A DNA stretch of 64,000 bases, taken from contig NC_134020.1 in assembly GCF_040712315.1 (NCBI RefSeq), positions 13,826,751 through 13,890,750 on the forward strand. Direction: 5' to 3'. Under the pieces are notes generated by a model that saw nothing but the letters and a program-made list of their open reading frames with translations, searched no databases and was not told where the DNA came from. The position numbers and the translations under genes were made by a program. This stretch comes from Castanea sativa (taxonomy: Eukaryota; Streptophyta; Magnoliopsida; Fagales; Fagaceae). Positions 22,206 through 34,934 of this stretch are shown one piece after another. The stretch's first letter is position 1. Each line of letters begins with the position of its first letter.

Positions 22206-24129
22206 TCAAAAAAAATTTACCATATATCCGACACTTATTTCCCTTTGAAAGTAATTCAAAATCACTCTAACGCAAGGTTTGGAAACAAGTTTCAGCCAAA
22301 TTTATTGCATAAATTATCTTTTCTACTACTACATCTCGCGTACTTTTATCTCTCTAATGAGACAATACTTACGCTTAATGTGTATCTTCACCACTTAGGA
22401 TGAACACATATCTTGAAGTCCAACTTCTTGAATCACAATCAAACTATAAGTTAATATTTGTACTACTAGTAACGATCAAATCCCCACTTTGGTGTTCAAG
22501 CATATAATCCCTCATTCTCCTAAGATATTTGAGTATATGCTTTACTCCCACTAAATTAAGTGATCTTAGATTCAATTGATATTTGCTTACCATGCCCACC
22601 ACAAAATAGATATTTAGCCTAGTGTATAGCATAGCATAAAAACTTTCTATTGATATAGAATAAGGAACTGTCTTAATATTCTCTTCCTTTTATATGTCTT
22701 AGGACTATAGTTATATATAAAGGAACTTCAAACTTAAAAGGAAAGAATCCTTTCTTGAAGTATTACATGCTATACTTGGCTAAAATCTAATCTATTTAAG
22801 TAGTATGAGATAGACCCAACATCCTAATTTCTGAATTTTAACAAAATTTGAATTCTTAGGATGCCACCAGTCTTTTCCAAGTACTTTATATCAAACTGGA
22901 CTAGACAACAAAAAATCTCCATTGATGACAATAACTCTACATCATTCAAAATGATTAGAATGTCATTAACATACATTAAGAAATTTATTATTCTATATAG
23001 CTTTTACACAAATAGGGCCTTTTAATACTTGATCAAAATCAAATGATTTGATTGCTTGATCAAAGATGATATTTTATGAATTAGATGCTTGCTTTAGTCC
23101 ATTGATGGACTTTAAGCAACTTGCATACTAAATACTACTGGTTCTTTGTTATGAACAAGTCTAGTTACATCATATAGGTGTTTTCCTCAAGATTGCTACT
23201 AAAAGAAGCTTTCTTGATATCTATTGCCATATTTCATCCAAATGAAATATAATGGATTAGAGAATCTAGACAGGGTCAAACTTGACTATTGGTGAAAAAA
23301 TCTTTTCATAGTCGAACCATTTCTTTTTGAACAAATCTCTTCACTACTAGTCTTGACTTTAAAGGTTTGCACCTTCAAATCTATCAATTTCATTTACTTG
23401 TAGACCTATTTGAAAACAATAGGTTTAATGCCACTAGGCGCCTCTACAAGTTCTAAACTTTAAATAGAATCTAATTCTATTCATATAACCTTGATCCAGT
23501 AATTCATATTCATATCATCTATTGCTTTTACGTAGGACCGAGGATCAAATTCATACCCTTGTGAAATAACTTCAAAAGTTTATTCCAAAAGTATGAATTC
23601 ATTTGGTAATTGATAATCCTCCCACTACGATATTGTATCGTGTAATAGTTATCTACAAAATAATGTCTTGTGGTGTATCTAATACAACCATCTTATTTCT
23701 AAATGTATTTTATAGTTGTCTTACAACAAATTCTGACATTTTTCTTCTAGAACATTCTACCTTTAAAAGTGCCCTATTCCTCCTTTATGTATGCATTGAC
23801 TTAAAGAAGTCATTGGAACTTTATTTTTTTATGAAAATGAGCCCTAGATCATATTTGCCTCTAAATAGAATTCATAGACTGGGAATATAACAAAATAATG
23901 ATTCTAAAAGCCCATCTTTCACAAATCTTGAATATCATTTAGATTAATGAGATCTAGACATAAGTGCCAAAACATACAATACCAAAGGATGAAACTTTCT
24001 CTTCAAAAAATAAAACATGTAAACTTCAATCTAAAAGACAATCATGGACAATGCTTAGCTTTACCAAAACGGAAACACTTTCCTTTTGGTCATACTTTTA
24101 AGTCTAATTTCCTTTTTGGCAACTACTAG
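22206..24129 (-). pseudogene. copia pol remnant (integrase, RT, RNase H), heavily degraded
   Basis: This stretch is collinear with pol of the better copies near 32-34 kb and 57-61 kb. The piece at 22444-22632 keeps VVGMVSKYQ and HILKYLRRMRDYMLE of the RT/RNase H junction. The RT catalytic site is readable at about 22960-22975 but gives YVND: the first Asp of YVDD is replaced by Asn (codon 22965-22967), a G-to-A change on the coding strand. Stops and frameshifts are dense, and integrase is only faintly recognisable. It cannot encode a working polymerase. Confidence 0.8.
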
Positions 24130-24790
24130 GGCAACTAGCTTGTCCAACTACTTGGTAGTTTAATTCCTCTTCTTACCACCCTTACCTTTCGGTCCAGGCA
24201 AAGAATTTGAATTAAATCATATTGATCTTTGCCTTAACTTTTAGGATGTCTTCCTTGGCGTAGAACTCACTCATCAATTCTGATAATATAAAAATAATGT
24301 ATTTTCAAAAACAATCTGAACTGATCAAATGATTCTAACAAGGACTTGTGGATCATACCCAAATGAGATTAACATTTAATCTCTACATCCAAGAATTCCA
24401 ATTCATTTTAAAAATATAAAACATTTTCATAAAATGATATAAAATTGGAACTCCTTAAGCCTTTCTTAGCACTCAGTATAATTCATACCAAACATCTCAT
24501 TTAGACTTAATATAAAGTCTAAAACTAGTACTAACTCTTGCATCTCATGCTTTAGTACAATTGAGATAGAAGCCAATATAACATTTTAGCATTTCTATGG
24601 AGACTATGATCACATCATAAAATGTATAGGAAATTATGACAATGTTGAATTGAAACAGAAATATGTACTTCAGTTCCTTTAAGTACCATGTCCAAAATGA
24701 TTTCTTAGTTAATGCGATTCTATTAAAATAGTAGTTAGAGAATAAAAATTTATGACAACTTTAATTTGAAACTACAAACTTAATTACAAG
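24130..24790 (-). pseudogene. copia gag remnant
   Basis: This is located by collinearity with gag at 56020-56850. Near 24150-24200 the minus strand keeps a basic GPKGKGGKKR-type patch corresponding to the Lys-rich linker before the zinc knuckle. There is no open frame. Limits are approximate. Confidence 0.5.
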
Positions 24791-27145
24791 GACATTATAT
24801 TTTGCAACCATGACCATATAATATGGAACCCTAAAACCATATTATATTAGGTGCAACGACAACCCAATCCTGCAATTAATATTCCTCGGTAGCGAGTTTA
24901 TACCAATCACTATGATCAGGCGAGAAATATTCTCATTATTAATGCTATTATGGTAACTCTTACCAAACAAAAATAATTTGCCGCTTTTCCTTCAGCCTCT
25001 AAGTAATAATGACATAGCTCCTTTGGGAGGTTAACATTACACTTAGTCTAGTGTACACCATTATCTAGAATCATGTGTAGCCACATTTCATCTCCCTTTA
25101 TAGTGTTTAAATTTGTAGTACCATGAAACAAAACACCCTCCTTTGGGATTGCGAGTTATATTCGCCAAGACGAGGTGCTCGTTCACACTATTTTAAACGG
25201 GTGAGTTCAATCTTGCAGTACTATGAAGTAAACACCCTCCTTTGGGATCGCGAGGCATATACGCCAAGATGAGGTGCTTACCCATACTACTATGAACTGA
25301 TAATGGAGGCTGTGAGATCCAATCCTTATATCTCTCTCCCATTAGAAATTTTAAAACAAGTGGATTGTCCTGAAATCATTGTGATCTTATCACAATTTTA
25401 ACCCTACACATCAAATGTGTTTAATTGTTTAAATTCAATGTGATGTTACTAAGTCACATCACAATAGCATAACGAACATTCGCGCAATCACAAAGAAGTT
25501 TAATCATGTAATCAGTGAAATAAATACCCTCCGCTTGGAATGCAAGACTCGAAGTCAAGACAAAGTATCTATTCACATTACAATAAACTTAACAAAAGAG
25601 TCATTTCAGCACTCCCACTCGTTATTTGGGGTTTTAAAAAAATAATAATAATAATTGTGATGTTATCACAACTAATAACCTTGCACTTATTGAAGACTCC
25701 AATCTCATTAGAATCACTAACTAAAATGGAAGTCCTAAACTATTTAGGATTCCTTAAACACTAATGAATCAAAAATTAGTTATATTGAACTCTATCCTTA
25801 ATTTACTAGATAAAGGATTCTAATCTCATTAGAAACTATATACCTTTTAATTAGAATTTTAATCTCATTAAAAACCTCTAATTAAAATAAATTAAGGATT
25901 TTTAATCATAATACATTTAGGACTAAGAGTTCTATTTAATTAACATCTTTGATCTCATTAGGTCTTTTAGTTAGAAAACGATTAATAAATGTCCTTAACT
26001 TTTAAGGACTATAAAATTAATCACATAGCTTTGCTTTTTATCAAAGTTTTAACACTTAGTCAAAAACAAGTGAAAATTCAAAATTCAGTGCCTTCGATCG
26101 GTCGAACCTATTAATCGATCGATCGAAAAATGAAGAAATTAATCACAAAGCTTATGCCTCGTTTGATTGATTCTCGAATCCCATTCGATTGATCGAAACT
26201 CGTGAAACTAAATTCTTCAAGAATTTTCAAGTAACTGTTTTTGACATCTTCATTGTTCTTCCATCAAAAACACTTTTTGATTTTATCAACGAAGATTTAT
26301 AGATCAAACTTTAAGGTTTTCAAGATCAAGATCAAGAATCATAATAATGCTAGAAACCTTTTGAAAACATAATCCTAATCTCATTAGGAATAAATTTCAT
26401 GATGCTAGCATTAATATATATAAATATATATAATGTAACATAAACCCATATAAATTTATATATATATATATATATATATAATATAATATAATATAATATA
26501 AACCTATATATATATATATAGAATAAAAAAAATATACGGATTGGATGCTTCCAAGGCTTTTAACACATCCAGACAAACAATTAACATATGAAAAGCGTGT
26601 TAATGGAAGATGGAATTTGCCACATGGGTCCACGAAATCATGCAACAAATCAAGCCAATATATATATCTATATCCAACCGGTGCAATATCAAAAAAGCAT
26701 GCATATGACAGTATTTGAATTTCATTCAATAAAGGACAAACGTTGCATTAACATTCAAGCCATTAAATCCGTATATAAAGCATTCAATACATCAGAGAAA
26801 GTAGTTATTGATGGCCAAGCCATACATGTAGTTATCATGCAAGTTGTTATTGATGTATATAAAGCCAAGCAGTGCAAAACAAATTGCACGCGCATAACTA
26901 CCCTCCACTTCAATAACTATATCCAATTGAATACTAACACACAACACAATTCAATAGACCAATAAGTCCATTCAAAGAAATGTAATGGCTTAATTGTGCC
27001 GACTTGCAATGATTTCATGGGATTGAATATGCAATTATAGGCCATTGTGTTTCACGTGAACCAAAACTATGAAAACACAAAGATAACGGTTTTCTTAAAT
27101 TCTAAAACTCAATCACATGTTATACAAACATGATATGAAAACCTG
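24791..27145 (-). other. Long untranslated leader of the 20785-28527 element, repeat-bearing
   Basis: About 2.3 kb lies between PBS and gag. Two units of a roughly 75-bp repeat containing ACACCCTCCTTTGGGAT and GACGAGGTGCT-type words lie at 25115-25190 and 25216-25289, with a decayed third unit near 25518-25587. The same pair exists in inverse orientation at 55471-55650. ATCTCATTAG words recur near 25701, 25822, 25861 (partial), 25952 and 26378. TCGATCGATCGA-type words cluster near 26096-26125. AT microsatellite DNA occupies 26405-26520. Confidence 0.75.
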
Positions 27146-27157
27146 GCTCTGATACCA
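27146..27157 (-). promoter_or_regulatory. Primer binding site (tRNA-iMet type)
   Basis: Minus-strand TGGTATCAGAGC, two bases from the 5' LTR. Confidence 0.92.
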
Positions 27158-27159
27158 AT

Positions 27160-28527
27160 TGTTGGAAAATTTGGTTTTGTATCTCATACAAAACACACAG
27201 CGGAAGCAACAAACATGGATTTATTTCATTCATGATTGATAACATGCACAACGTAAATTTCAGAATTTAAAAACAAAATAGCGTACCTTGGTGCGGTGAA
27301 ATTCAAAACGAAAGATTAGAAGTAATTGGGAACACTTTTAATCTTCACTCTAATTCCACTTTACGCCCAAGAAGTGTGGTCTCTCAATCAGTTTCTAAGG
27401 GAGAATAATTGAGTGACTTCACTCACACATACACACCATTTCTCAATGATGTCTCTCTTTTTCTTAATAAAAAATTCTGTATGTTTCTCCCTTTATAAAT
27501 AACTAATTATCTAATTGGGCTGGCCTATTGAGCCTTTCCAATTGGGCTTTAGTGTGCGGCTTAGAGTGGGACCAAAAGGGACCAATAAGATACTAGTTCC
27601 AATGGGCCTTGGGCTTTTCTGTCAACTCTTGACAAGTCCAAAGTTACCATTAATTATATTTAATACCACTATATAAATATAATTGCACTCTAGGCCTTAT
27701 TAATAAATTATATCTCAAGACTCTAATAATATCATTTGACCCCTCCATGAAATATCCATAGTGAACAAAGTCATAATAAACTGTCACTTTGTAAACAACT
27801 ATTTTATCCTTGAGTACCCAGTTTAATCTTTTAGTTATTCACATTTATTGAAATCCAATTTCAATAAATATAATCTTTAGTAACTCCTTACTAAAGTGGG
27901 CGCCCTGAATAACCAGTTCCCACTTAAACTTATCTCAAGGGGATATTTTGTGTCTCTACTAAAAGAGATTATGGATTCCATCTTGAGAATATGTGTTCCC
28001 TCAACACTACGTGTAGTTAGCCAATATACTGAGGTTTTGACCGTGAATATTAGATCTCACTCCTAATATATCAAAGTAACCTACATTTCATGATTAGGTC
28101 CACTACCCTCTCAGGATTAAGAGTCTATGAAATTAGAAGTCGTGAGATTAATTATTCTGGTGACAGTTGTTGATTGAATAATTAATCTCACAGTAGTCCA
28201 GTTCAATATGTTTCAACTCTTAAGACACATCAACACATCAACTAGAAGTCTCCACTTCCATGATCAAGACAAATCATCTTAGTTAATGTGTTATAGTCTT
28301 CACAGATGAAACGCCCAATTTCATCACCGACTACGAACTACATTTTGAGTTTACAAGGAACTTGTGATTTACATCTTCTATGACTAAATCACATCAATTA
28401 CATACAATGCATCTCATGGACTATGATAATGTCCCATTAGTTCATTTATAAATAGTCTCATATAATTAAACAATTTAATTATTTATGTCATGCCAATAAA
28501 TTGGATTTTAGGGCATAATCCCCAATA
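27160..28527 (-). repeat. 5' LTR of the 20785-28527 element
   Basis: 1368 bp, from TGTTGGAAAATTTGG to CCCCAATA on the plus strand, next to the PBS and closely similar to 20785-22190. The stem-loop arms are at 28142-28157 and 28176-28191. Confidence 0.93.
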
Positions 28528-28532
28528 GTACA

Positions 28533-29086
28533 TACAATTCAAAAGAAGCCAATACTAAAATAACCCAAATTCCTAAATTAAATATCATCAACCCAATAAC
28601 CCATATACCTAAATCAAAGACACTCAACCCAAAATAACAAACATGAATCATATTTAACACCAATTTTTCTTGTCTAAAAATACCTACATTGTAGCGGTTC
28701 CAGCGGTATATAGGTGGAGGCTAGGCTGAAGGTGGGGTGATGGTTTGACATGGTGGCAGCCCTCAAATCTCTTTCTCTCTCTGCCATTGATGGAAAAAGA
28801 ACTGAACGGTTTTTGGTTTTGAGAAAGAAAGAGAGAACAGCTGAACTTGTCAAAGGAGAAGGAAAAGCAGAATCAGAAGGGAGAGAGAGCATTTGAAATT
28901 TGAATGCGTAAGGTTTGAAAGAGAGGAGTTGGGTTAAGCTAGGTTTTGTTTTGTTTTTTGTTTTGTTTTTTTAAAAAAAAATAAGTATCTGATTTTGTTA
29001 TTGAGTGAAAAGAGTTTTTAATTTTATTATTTATTTTTTAAATATTGTGCCGATGTGGTAAATTGTGGGAGCTTTAGAGGCTTCGG

Positions 29087-29171
<85 letters not shown>

Positions 29172-29305
29172 TAGATAGATAGATAGATAAAGTAAAATAC
29201 TACTTTTTGACTAATGGATATACTCTATAGTCCAAGCCTCATTTGCCTTTTCTGTATATCTTATTTTAGTTTGATGGGATTGTAAACATTTTTTTTTGGT
29301 ATGAG
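28533..29305. other. Gene-free spacer
   Basis: No supported gene. A purine-rich stretch (28780-28900) gives a minus-strand ORF without motifs. A compound microsatellite occupies 29088-29189. Confidence 0.5.
29088..29189. repeat. Compound microsatellite (AT)n-(AG)n-(ATAG)n
   Basis: About 37 bp of AT dinucleotide, then about 45 bp of AG, then five ATAG-type tetranucleotides, uninterrupted. Confidence 0.97.
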
Positions 29306-29433
29306 GCATCCAATAAGAGGTTAATCTTTCTTTGTGCTTTCGTAGCACACACCTTCTCTCCTACCCTTGAGCTTGTCTCCATGCCCCCCTTCTAACCCCT
29401 TAGTTGAGGTCCTCATCCCCCATCTCGAGTCCT

Positions 29434-30278
29434 AATGGACAACCTTACTATGATTCTTAGTACCAAAAAACTCTCCAATCTAGGATTAAGACTAGATCTC
29501 CTCCAAACCAAGATTCACCGGACCCCACCCACCTACAACTTGTTGGTAAGCTCATAACCTCAAAAGCCATTGCCAACATAAACATTAAGGAAGTTGTTAC
29601 CAAAGCATGGAACTCAACCTATCCCCTAGAAGTTAAGTGGCTTGACAAACAACTTTTCATGTTCAGCGTTCAGCCGTAGACCTTCATTTATTGGGGGCGG
29701 CCACCTCATACTTAAAACATGGAGCCCATAGCTGTCTTGGAAAGAAGTGGTCTTCTCCACGACCACCTTTTGGGTCCAGGTGCATGGACTTCCTTCCCTC
29801 TAGCTTTCCTCTGACAACCTTAAGAGGATAAGGGAAAGGGTGGGCTTTGTTTTGGACATCGAATCTGCTGCTAACGTAGACGGAGTTTGGAGGAAATATT
29901 CTAAAGTCCAGGTTGACATCCCCACCTCCAGCCCGCTGATCCCCAACATCTTCCTTCCTCAAGCTAACAGATGGGATCTTTGGGTGGTTTGAAGTACGAA
30001 AAGCATGCTAATGTTTGCTTCAACTGTGGCATTATTGACCATGAGGAGAGATAATGCCAAGCTAAACCTTTTTGGCTCAACATTGATCATGGATGCTTGT
30101 TCAAGGTAGCGGGCCAATGGCTGCAGACCGACAACGATGACCTCCCTCCTAGTATCCACGACATGGGCTTTAGCGACAATGGCAATGTTGATCCTACAAC
30201 TGCCTCAAAGAGGAAAGCCGGCTCTGCTGAAACTGCCACATCATCAACTTGTCCTAAACACACACTAACCAACCTCTG
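29434..30278 (+). pseudogene. LINE ORF1, N-terminal part (DUF4283-like, zinc knuckle)
   Basis: This is the nucleic-acid-binding ORF1 protein of a plant L1. The Met at 29434 begins MDNLTMILSTKKLSNLGLRL, followed by an N-terminal domain of DUF4283 type with WNSTYPLEVKWLDKQLFMF (about 29605-29670). After several frameshifts (29680-29960), the CCHC knuckle appears as VCFNCGIIDHEER (about 30012-30055), with the last Cys present in TGCCAAGCT. The downstream frame (30097-30278) gives a hydrophilic linker, DNDDLPPSIHDMG. The frame is interrupted at 30279 by an LTR. The family match is by motif. Confidence 0.75.
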
Positions 30279-30623
30279 TGTAGACACCCAATTTTGCACT
30301 CATTATTTAATCTTGGAAGACGATTGAAATGGTTTGTCTAAGTGCCCAAAATATCATAATTACATTTCATGCATTAAATCATTCATCAGATATCATAAAA
30401 ATGATCTTGAAATTCTAACGATTGTGACGATATGCTTGGTTCCTAAATCGAACCATCAGATTGAAAGATGTAACATGATCAAGTTTTCATGGTTTGCATG
30501 CATTTTTTGGGCGAAATTGATCATGTATGATTAATTGAAATTAATTTTGATTGGTCAATAATTACAATTTATTTAATAAATTTATGTGATCAGTTGGTGA
30601 TTTTGATTAAAAATAAGTTTGGT

Positions 30624-31996
30624 TGCATAGGAATAAAATGGTTACTCTGATAAAATAGTTATGCGAAAAATTAACGGATTTACTTTATTCGCAATTGATA
30701 ACATGTACCATGTAAATTTCAAAATTTAAGAACAGGAGAGCGTACCTTGGTGCGGTAAGATTCAAAACCAAAGATTAAAAGTACTTGGGAACACTTTTAA
30801 TCTTCACTCCAATTCCACTTATGCCTAAGAAGTGTGGTCTCTTAATCAGTTTATATGTATGTGTTCAAGGGAGAATAAGAGAGTGGCTTACACTTACATA
30901 CACACCATTTTCATTCATTGCAAAATTTTGTATGTTTCTCTCCTTATATAAAACTGATTATCTAATTGGGCTAGCCTTTTGGGCCATTTCAGTTAGGCTT
31001 TAGTATGTGGCTTGGAGTGGGACCAAAAGGGACAAATAAGACACTAGCTCCAATGGGTTTTAGGCCTTTCTATCAACTCTTGACAAGCCCAAAATTACTA
31101 TTAATTATATTTAATACCGCTTGCACTCTAGGCCATATTAATAAATTATATCCCAAGACTTTATTGCACATTCAGTCACTTCATTAAAATATTCGTAGTA
31201 ATACAAAGTCATGAATGTTGACTGCCACTTTAAAGATTACTACATCTTAATCCTTGAGTACCCGATTTAATCCTTTAAGTTATTCATCATATATTTATAA
31301 AATCCAATTTTATAAATATATACTTTAGTAACTTCTTACGAAAGTGGTTAGACCTAACACTCTGAATAACCAAACCCACTAAACTTATATCAATGGAATA
31401 TTTTATATCTCCGTTAAGAGATTGTGAAATCCATCTTGAGAATATATGTTCCTTTAACATTAAATATTGCTACCCAACATACTGAAGTTTTCATCGTGAC
31501 TTTAGATCTCACTCTTGATATATCAAAGCAACCTACACTTTATGATCAGGTTCATTATTCTCTCAGGATTGGGAGTTCATGTAAATAGAAGTTGTGAGAT
31601 TTATTATTCACTTGACAGTCGTTAGTAAAATAATAAATCTCAGAGCAGTCCAGTTCAATATATCTTAACACTTAAAACATATTAACATATAAACTAGAAG
31701 TCTCCATTTCCATGATCAAGAAAGATCATCTTAGTTGATATGTTATAGTCTTCGCAGATGAAATGCCTAATTTTATCACTGACTACAAACTAAAATTCAA
31801 AGTTTACAAAGAACTTGTGATTTATATCTTCTATGACTAAATCACATAAATCACATACTATGCATCTCATAGACTATCTGATAATGTCCAAATATTCATG
31901 TTACCATTATTTTAGATAATAATAAAACAAGTTTATTACATAGAACATAATGTCATACATGGCATACAATAGGATTTTAGGGCATTAATCCCAATA
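30624..31996 (-). repeat. 3' LTR of the deleted copia element
   Basis: Homologous with the other family 1 LTRs from about 30680 to CCCAATA at 31996. The first 50 or so bases are diverged, so the left limit is approximate. The left stem arm is intact (31594-31609); the right arm near 31629-31643 has a damaged end. Confidence 0.75.
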
Positions 31997-32010
31997 ATCT
32001 CCCACTTGCC

Positions 32011-33995
32011 CTAAAGACTATTGTGCACTAATCTAACTCTCATTCTCTCCAAATGTGACTCTAAAGTACTTTCGGGCAAGGCTTTGGTAAAGGGATCTGC
32101 TAGATTATTTGCACTATTAATCTTTGCTACTACTACATCTCCTCGAGCAACAATGTCTTGAATGATGTGGTACTTTCTTTCAATATGCTTTTCTTTCTTA
32201 TGATTTCTTGGATCCTTGGATTGTGCAACCGCTCCACTATTGTCGCAAAACAATGTGATAGGAACTTGCTCCATTCTCATAACACCAAGATTAGAAGGGA
32301 ATTTCTTAAGCCAAACAGCTTCCTTTGCCGCTTCATAAGCACCAACATATTTAGCTTCCATGGTGGAGTCGGTAATACAAGATTACTTAACACTCCTCCA
32401 ACTTATGACTCCACCTCTCAAGATGAACACACATCCTGAAGTGGACTTTCTGAAATCAAGATCTAACTAAAAATCAGAATCTCTATAACTAATAGGTATC
32501 AAATCCTTACACCGGTAAACAAGCATATAATTTCTTGTTCTCCTTAGATACTTGAAAATATACTTTACAGCTTGCCAATGTTTAAGTCCTGGATTTGATT
32601 GATATCGGCTGACCATGCTAACTAAATTATAGATATCTGGTCTAGTACAAAGCATAACATACATGAGACTTCCTACTGTAGAAGCATAGGGAATTTGTCT
32701 TATCATATTTTCTTCTTCAAGATTCTTAGGCCTTTGATCATTAGACAAAGGAAGTCCATGTCTGAAAGGGAGTAATCCTCTTTTGGAATTTCGCATGCTA
32801 AACTGTTCTAGAACCTTATCTATATACCTAGCTTGTGACAAACCTAACATTCCATTCTTTCGATCTTGCCAAAGCTTGATCCCTAGAATATATTTAACTT
32901 CACCTAAGTCCTTCGTATCAAATTGGCTTGAAAATCAAATATTTGCTGATGACATTACCCCTACATCATTTCCAATGAGTAGAATATCATCAACATAAAG
33001 CACTAGGAACAGTACTACTTTATCTTGATGTCTTTTGTACACACACAGTTCATCTAGATTTTGTTCAAAACCAAATGACTTGATTGCTTGATCAAATCTG
33101 ATGTTCCATGATCTAGATGCTTGCTTAAGTCCATAAATGGACCTTTTCAACTTGCATATCATATGCTTTTGGTCCTTTGCTACGAAACCTTTCTGTTGCA
33201 TCATATAGATATCTTCTTCAAGATTGCCATTAAAAAATGTAGTCTTGACATCCATTTGCCAAATCTCATAGTCATAATGAGCAGCAATGGATAAGAGAAT
33301 TCTGATAGATTTAAGCATGGCTACTGGTGAAAAAGTTTCCTCATAGTCAATACCTTCCTTTTGTGTATACCCTTTCGCCACTAGTCTTGTCTTATAGGTT
33401 TCAACATTTTCATCTATCCCTCTCTTCCTCTTGTAAATCCATTTGCAATCAACAAGTTTAATGCCATTAGTCGCCTTTACAAGATCCCAAACTTGATTGG
33501 AATACATAGAATCTAATTCATATTTCATAGTTTTGACCCAATGATGTGCATCTATATCTTTCATTGCCTCTTATAAGTGTAAGGATCAGATTCAACCTCT
33601 TTTGAGATAGCTTCACAAGTTTCTCCTAGACCTATAAATCTTACAAGTGGTCGAATGATTCTCCCACTACAACGAGGCACCTATGTACTAGTCATCTCAT
33701 GAGTAGAATCTTGTGTTGTATCTAATATAGCCACATCACCCCTAGTTTCATCCATTGGTTGTTCAATTACAAGTTCATCTATTTTAGCCAAAACAACTTT
33801 GCTTCTAGGATTGAAATTATTCACATAACCATCTTCCAAAAATTTGGCATTGGTGCTAACAAACACTTTGTTATATGTATAATTATAGAATAAATAACCC
33901 TTAGTTTCCTTTGAATACCCCAAAAACATGCATACTTCTGTTTTTGCTTCCAACTTATCAGACTTTCCTTTTCACACATGTGCTAGACATCCCTA
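32011..33995 (-). pseudogene. copia pol fragment: integrase C-terminus, RT, RNase H
   Basis: Three collinear minus-strand pieces. Residues at 33681-33953 hold the post-integrase block FLGYSKETKGYLFYN and KFLEDGYVNNFNPRS. The RT (32935-33564) has CKWIYKRKRG, YTQKEGIDYEETFSPVAM, QMDVKTTFFNG and the intact catalytic LYVDDILLIGND. RT/RNase H connection is at 32467-32850 (ASTVGSLMYVMLCTRPDI). RNase H (32011-32361) has EAKYVGAYEAAKEAVWL, LFCDNSGAVAQSKDPRNHKK and an intact end, LVHNSL. Stops or shifts separate the pieces (near 32365-32466, 32850-32935, 33570-33680). It is the best preserved RT/RNase H of family 1 after the 58.5-kb copy. Confidence 0.9.
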
Positions 33996-34934
33996 AAATT
34001 ACTATTAATTATATTTAATACTACTATATAAATATAATTACACTCTACGCCTTATTAATAAATTATATCCCAAGACTCTATTGTACATTCAACCCCTTCA
34101 TTAAAATATTTGTAGTAATACAAAGTCATGAATGTTGACTGTCACTATGAATGTTGACTGTCACTTTGAAGATTACTACATCTTAATCCTTGAGTACACA
34201 GTTTAATCCTTTAAGTTATTCATCATATATTTATGAAATCCAATTTCATAAATATATACTTTAGTAAAACTTCTTACAAAAATGGTTAGGCTTAACACTC
34301 TGAATAACCAAACCTATTAAACTTGTCTCAAGGGAATATTTTATATCTCCGTTAAGAGATTGTGAATTTCATCTTGAAAATATATGTTCCTTCAACATTA
34401 AATGTGGCTGCCCAATATACTGAGATTTTAATCGTGACTTTAGATCTCACTCCTGAAATATCAAAGCAACCTACACTTCATGATTAGGCTCATTATTCTC
34501 TCAGGATTGGGAGTTTATGTCAATAGAAGTCATGAGATTTATTATTCACTTGACAGTCGTTAGTAGAATAATAAATCTCACAGCAGTCTAGCTCAATATG
34601 TTTTAACACTTAAAACATATCAACATATCAACTAGAAGTCTCCACTTCCATGATCAAGAAAGATCATCTTAGTTGATATGTTATAGTCTTCGCAGATGAA
34701 ATGCCCAATTTCAACACCGACTACAAACTAAAATTCTAAGTTTATAAAGAACTTGTGATTTATATCTTCTGTAACTAAATCACATAAATCACATACTATG
34801 CATCTCATGGACTATCTGATAATGTCCAAATATTCATGTTACCATTATTTTAGATAATAATAAAACAAGTTTATTACATAGAACATACTGTCATACATGA
34901 CATACAATAGGATTTTAGGGCACTAATCCCAACA
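33996..34934 (-). repeat. Truncated 5' LTR of the deleted copia element
   Basis: Family 1 LTR text runs from AAATTACTATTAATTATATT to CACTAATCCCAACA. The sense 3' third is absent, and the integrase coding sequence (AGACATCCC) abuts it directly. A duplicated TGAATGTTGACTGTCACT occurs near 34131-34162. Stem arms are at 34532-34547 and 34566-34581. Confidence 0.85.

Larger units (their letters stand above)
20785..28527 (-). mobile_element. Complete-structure Ty1/copia element, family 1, TSD GTACA
   Basis: Two closely similar LTRs (20785-22190 and 27160-28527) flank a PBS and a polypurine tract in minus orientation. GTACA is duplicated outside (20780-20784 and 28528-28532). The internal region is about 5 kb and holds recognisable but thoroughly broken gag and pol remnants. 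The LTRs are far better preserved than the coding region. That suggests either trans-mobilisation of an already defective copy or quick loss of coding sense. Confidence 0.93.
30624..34934 (-). mobile_element. Internally deleted copia element, family 1, nested in the Ogre-type LTR
   Basis: Minus orientation: 3' LTR (30624-31996), polypurine tract, RNase H, RT and the integrase C-terminal part (32011-33995), then directly a 5' LTR (33996-34934) that lacks its 3' third. A single deletion removed the LTR end, PBS, leader, gag, protease and integrase core. The outer left end is diverged and the TSD is not readable. Confidence 0.8.

Noticed and set aside
26397..26965. ORFs of 110 and 125 codons in the copia leader
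   Set aside because: They lie in AT microsatellite and untranslated leader sequence of a minus-strand element; Tyr/Ile runs reflect the (AT)n tract.
28674..28892. 72-codon minus-strand ORF in a purine-rich stretch
   Set aside because: Low-complexity GA-rich DNA explains the open frame; no motif.
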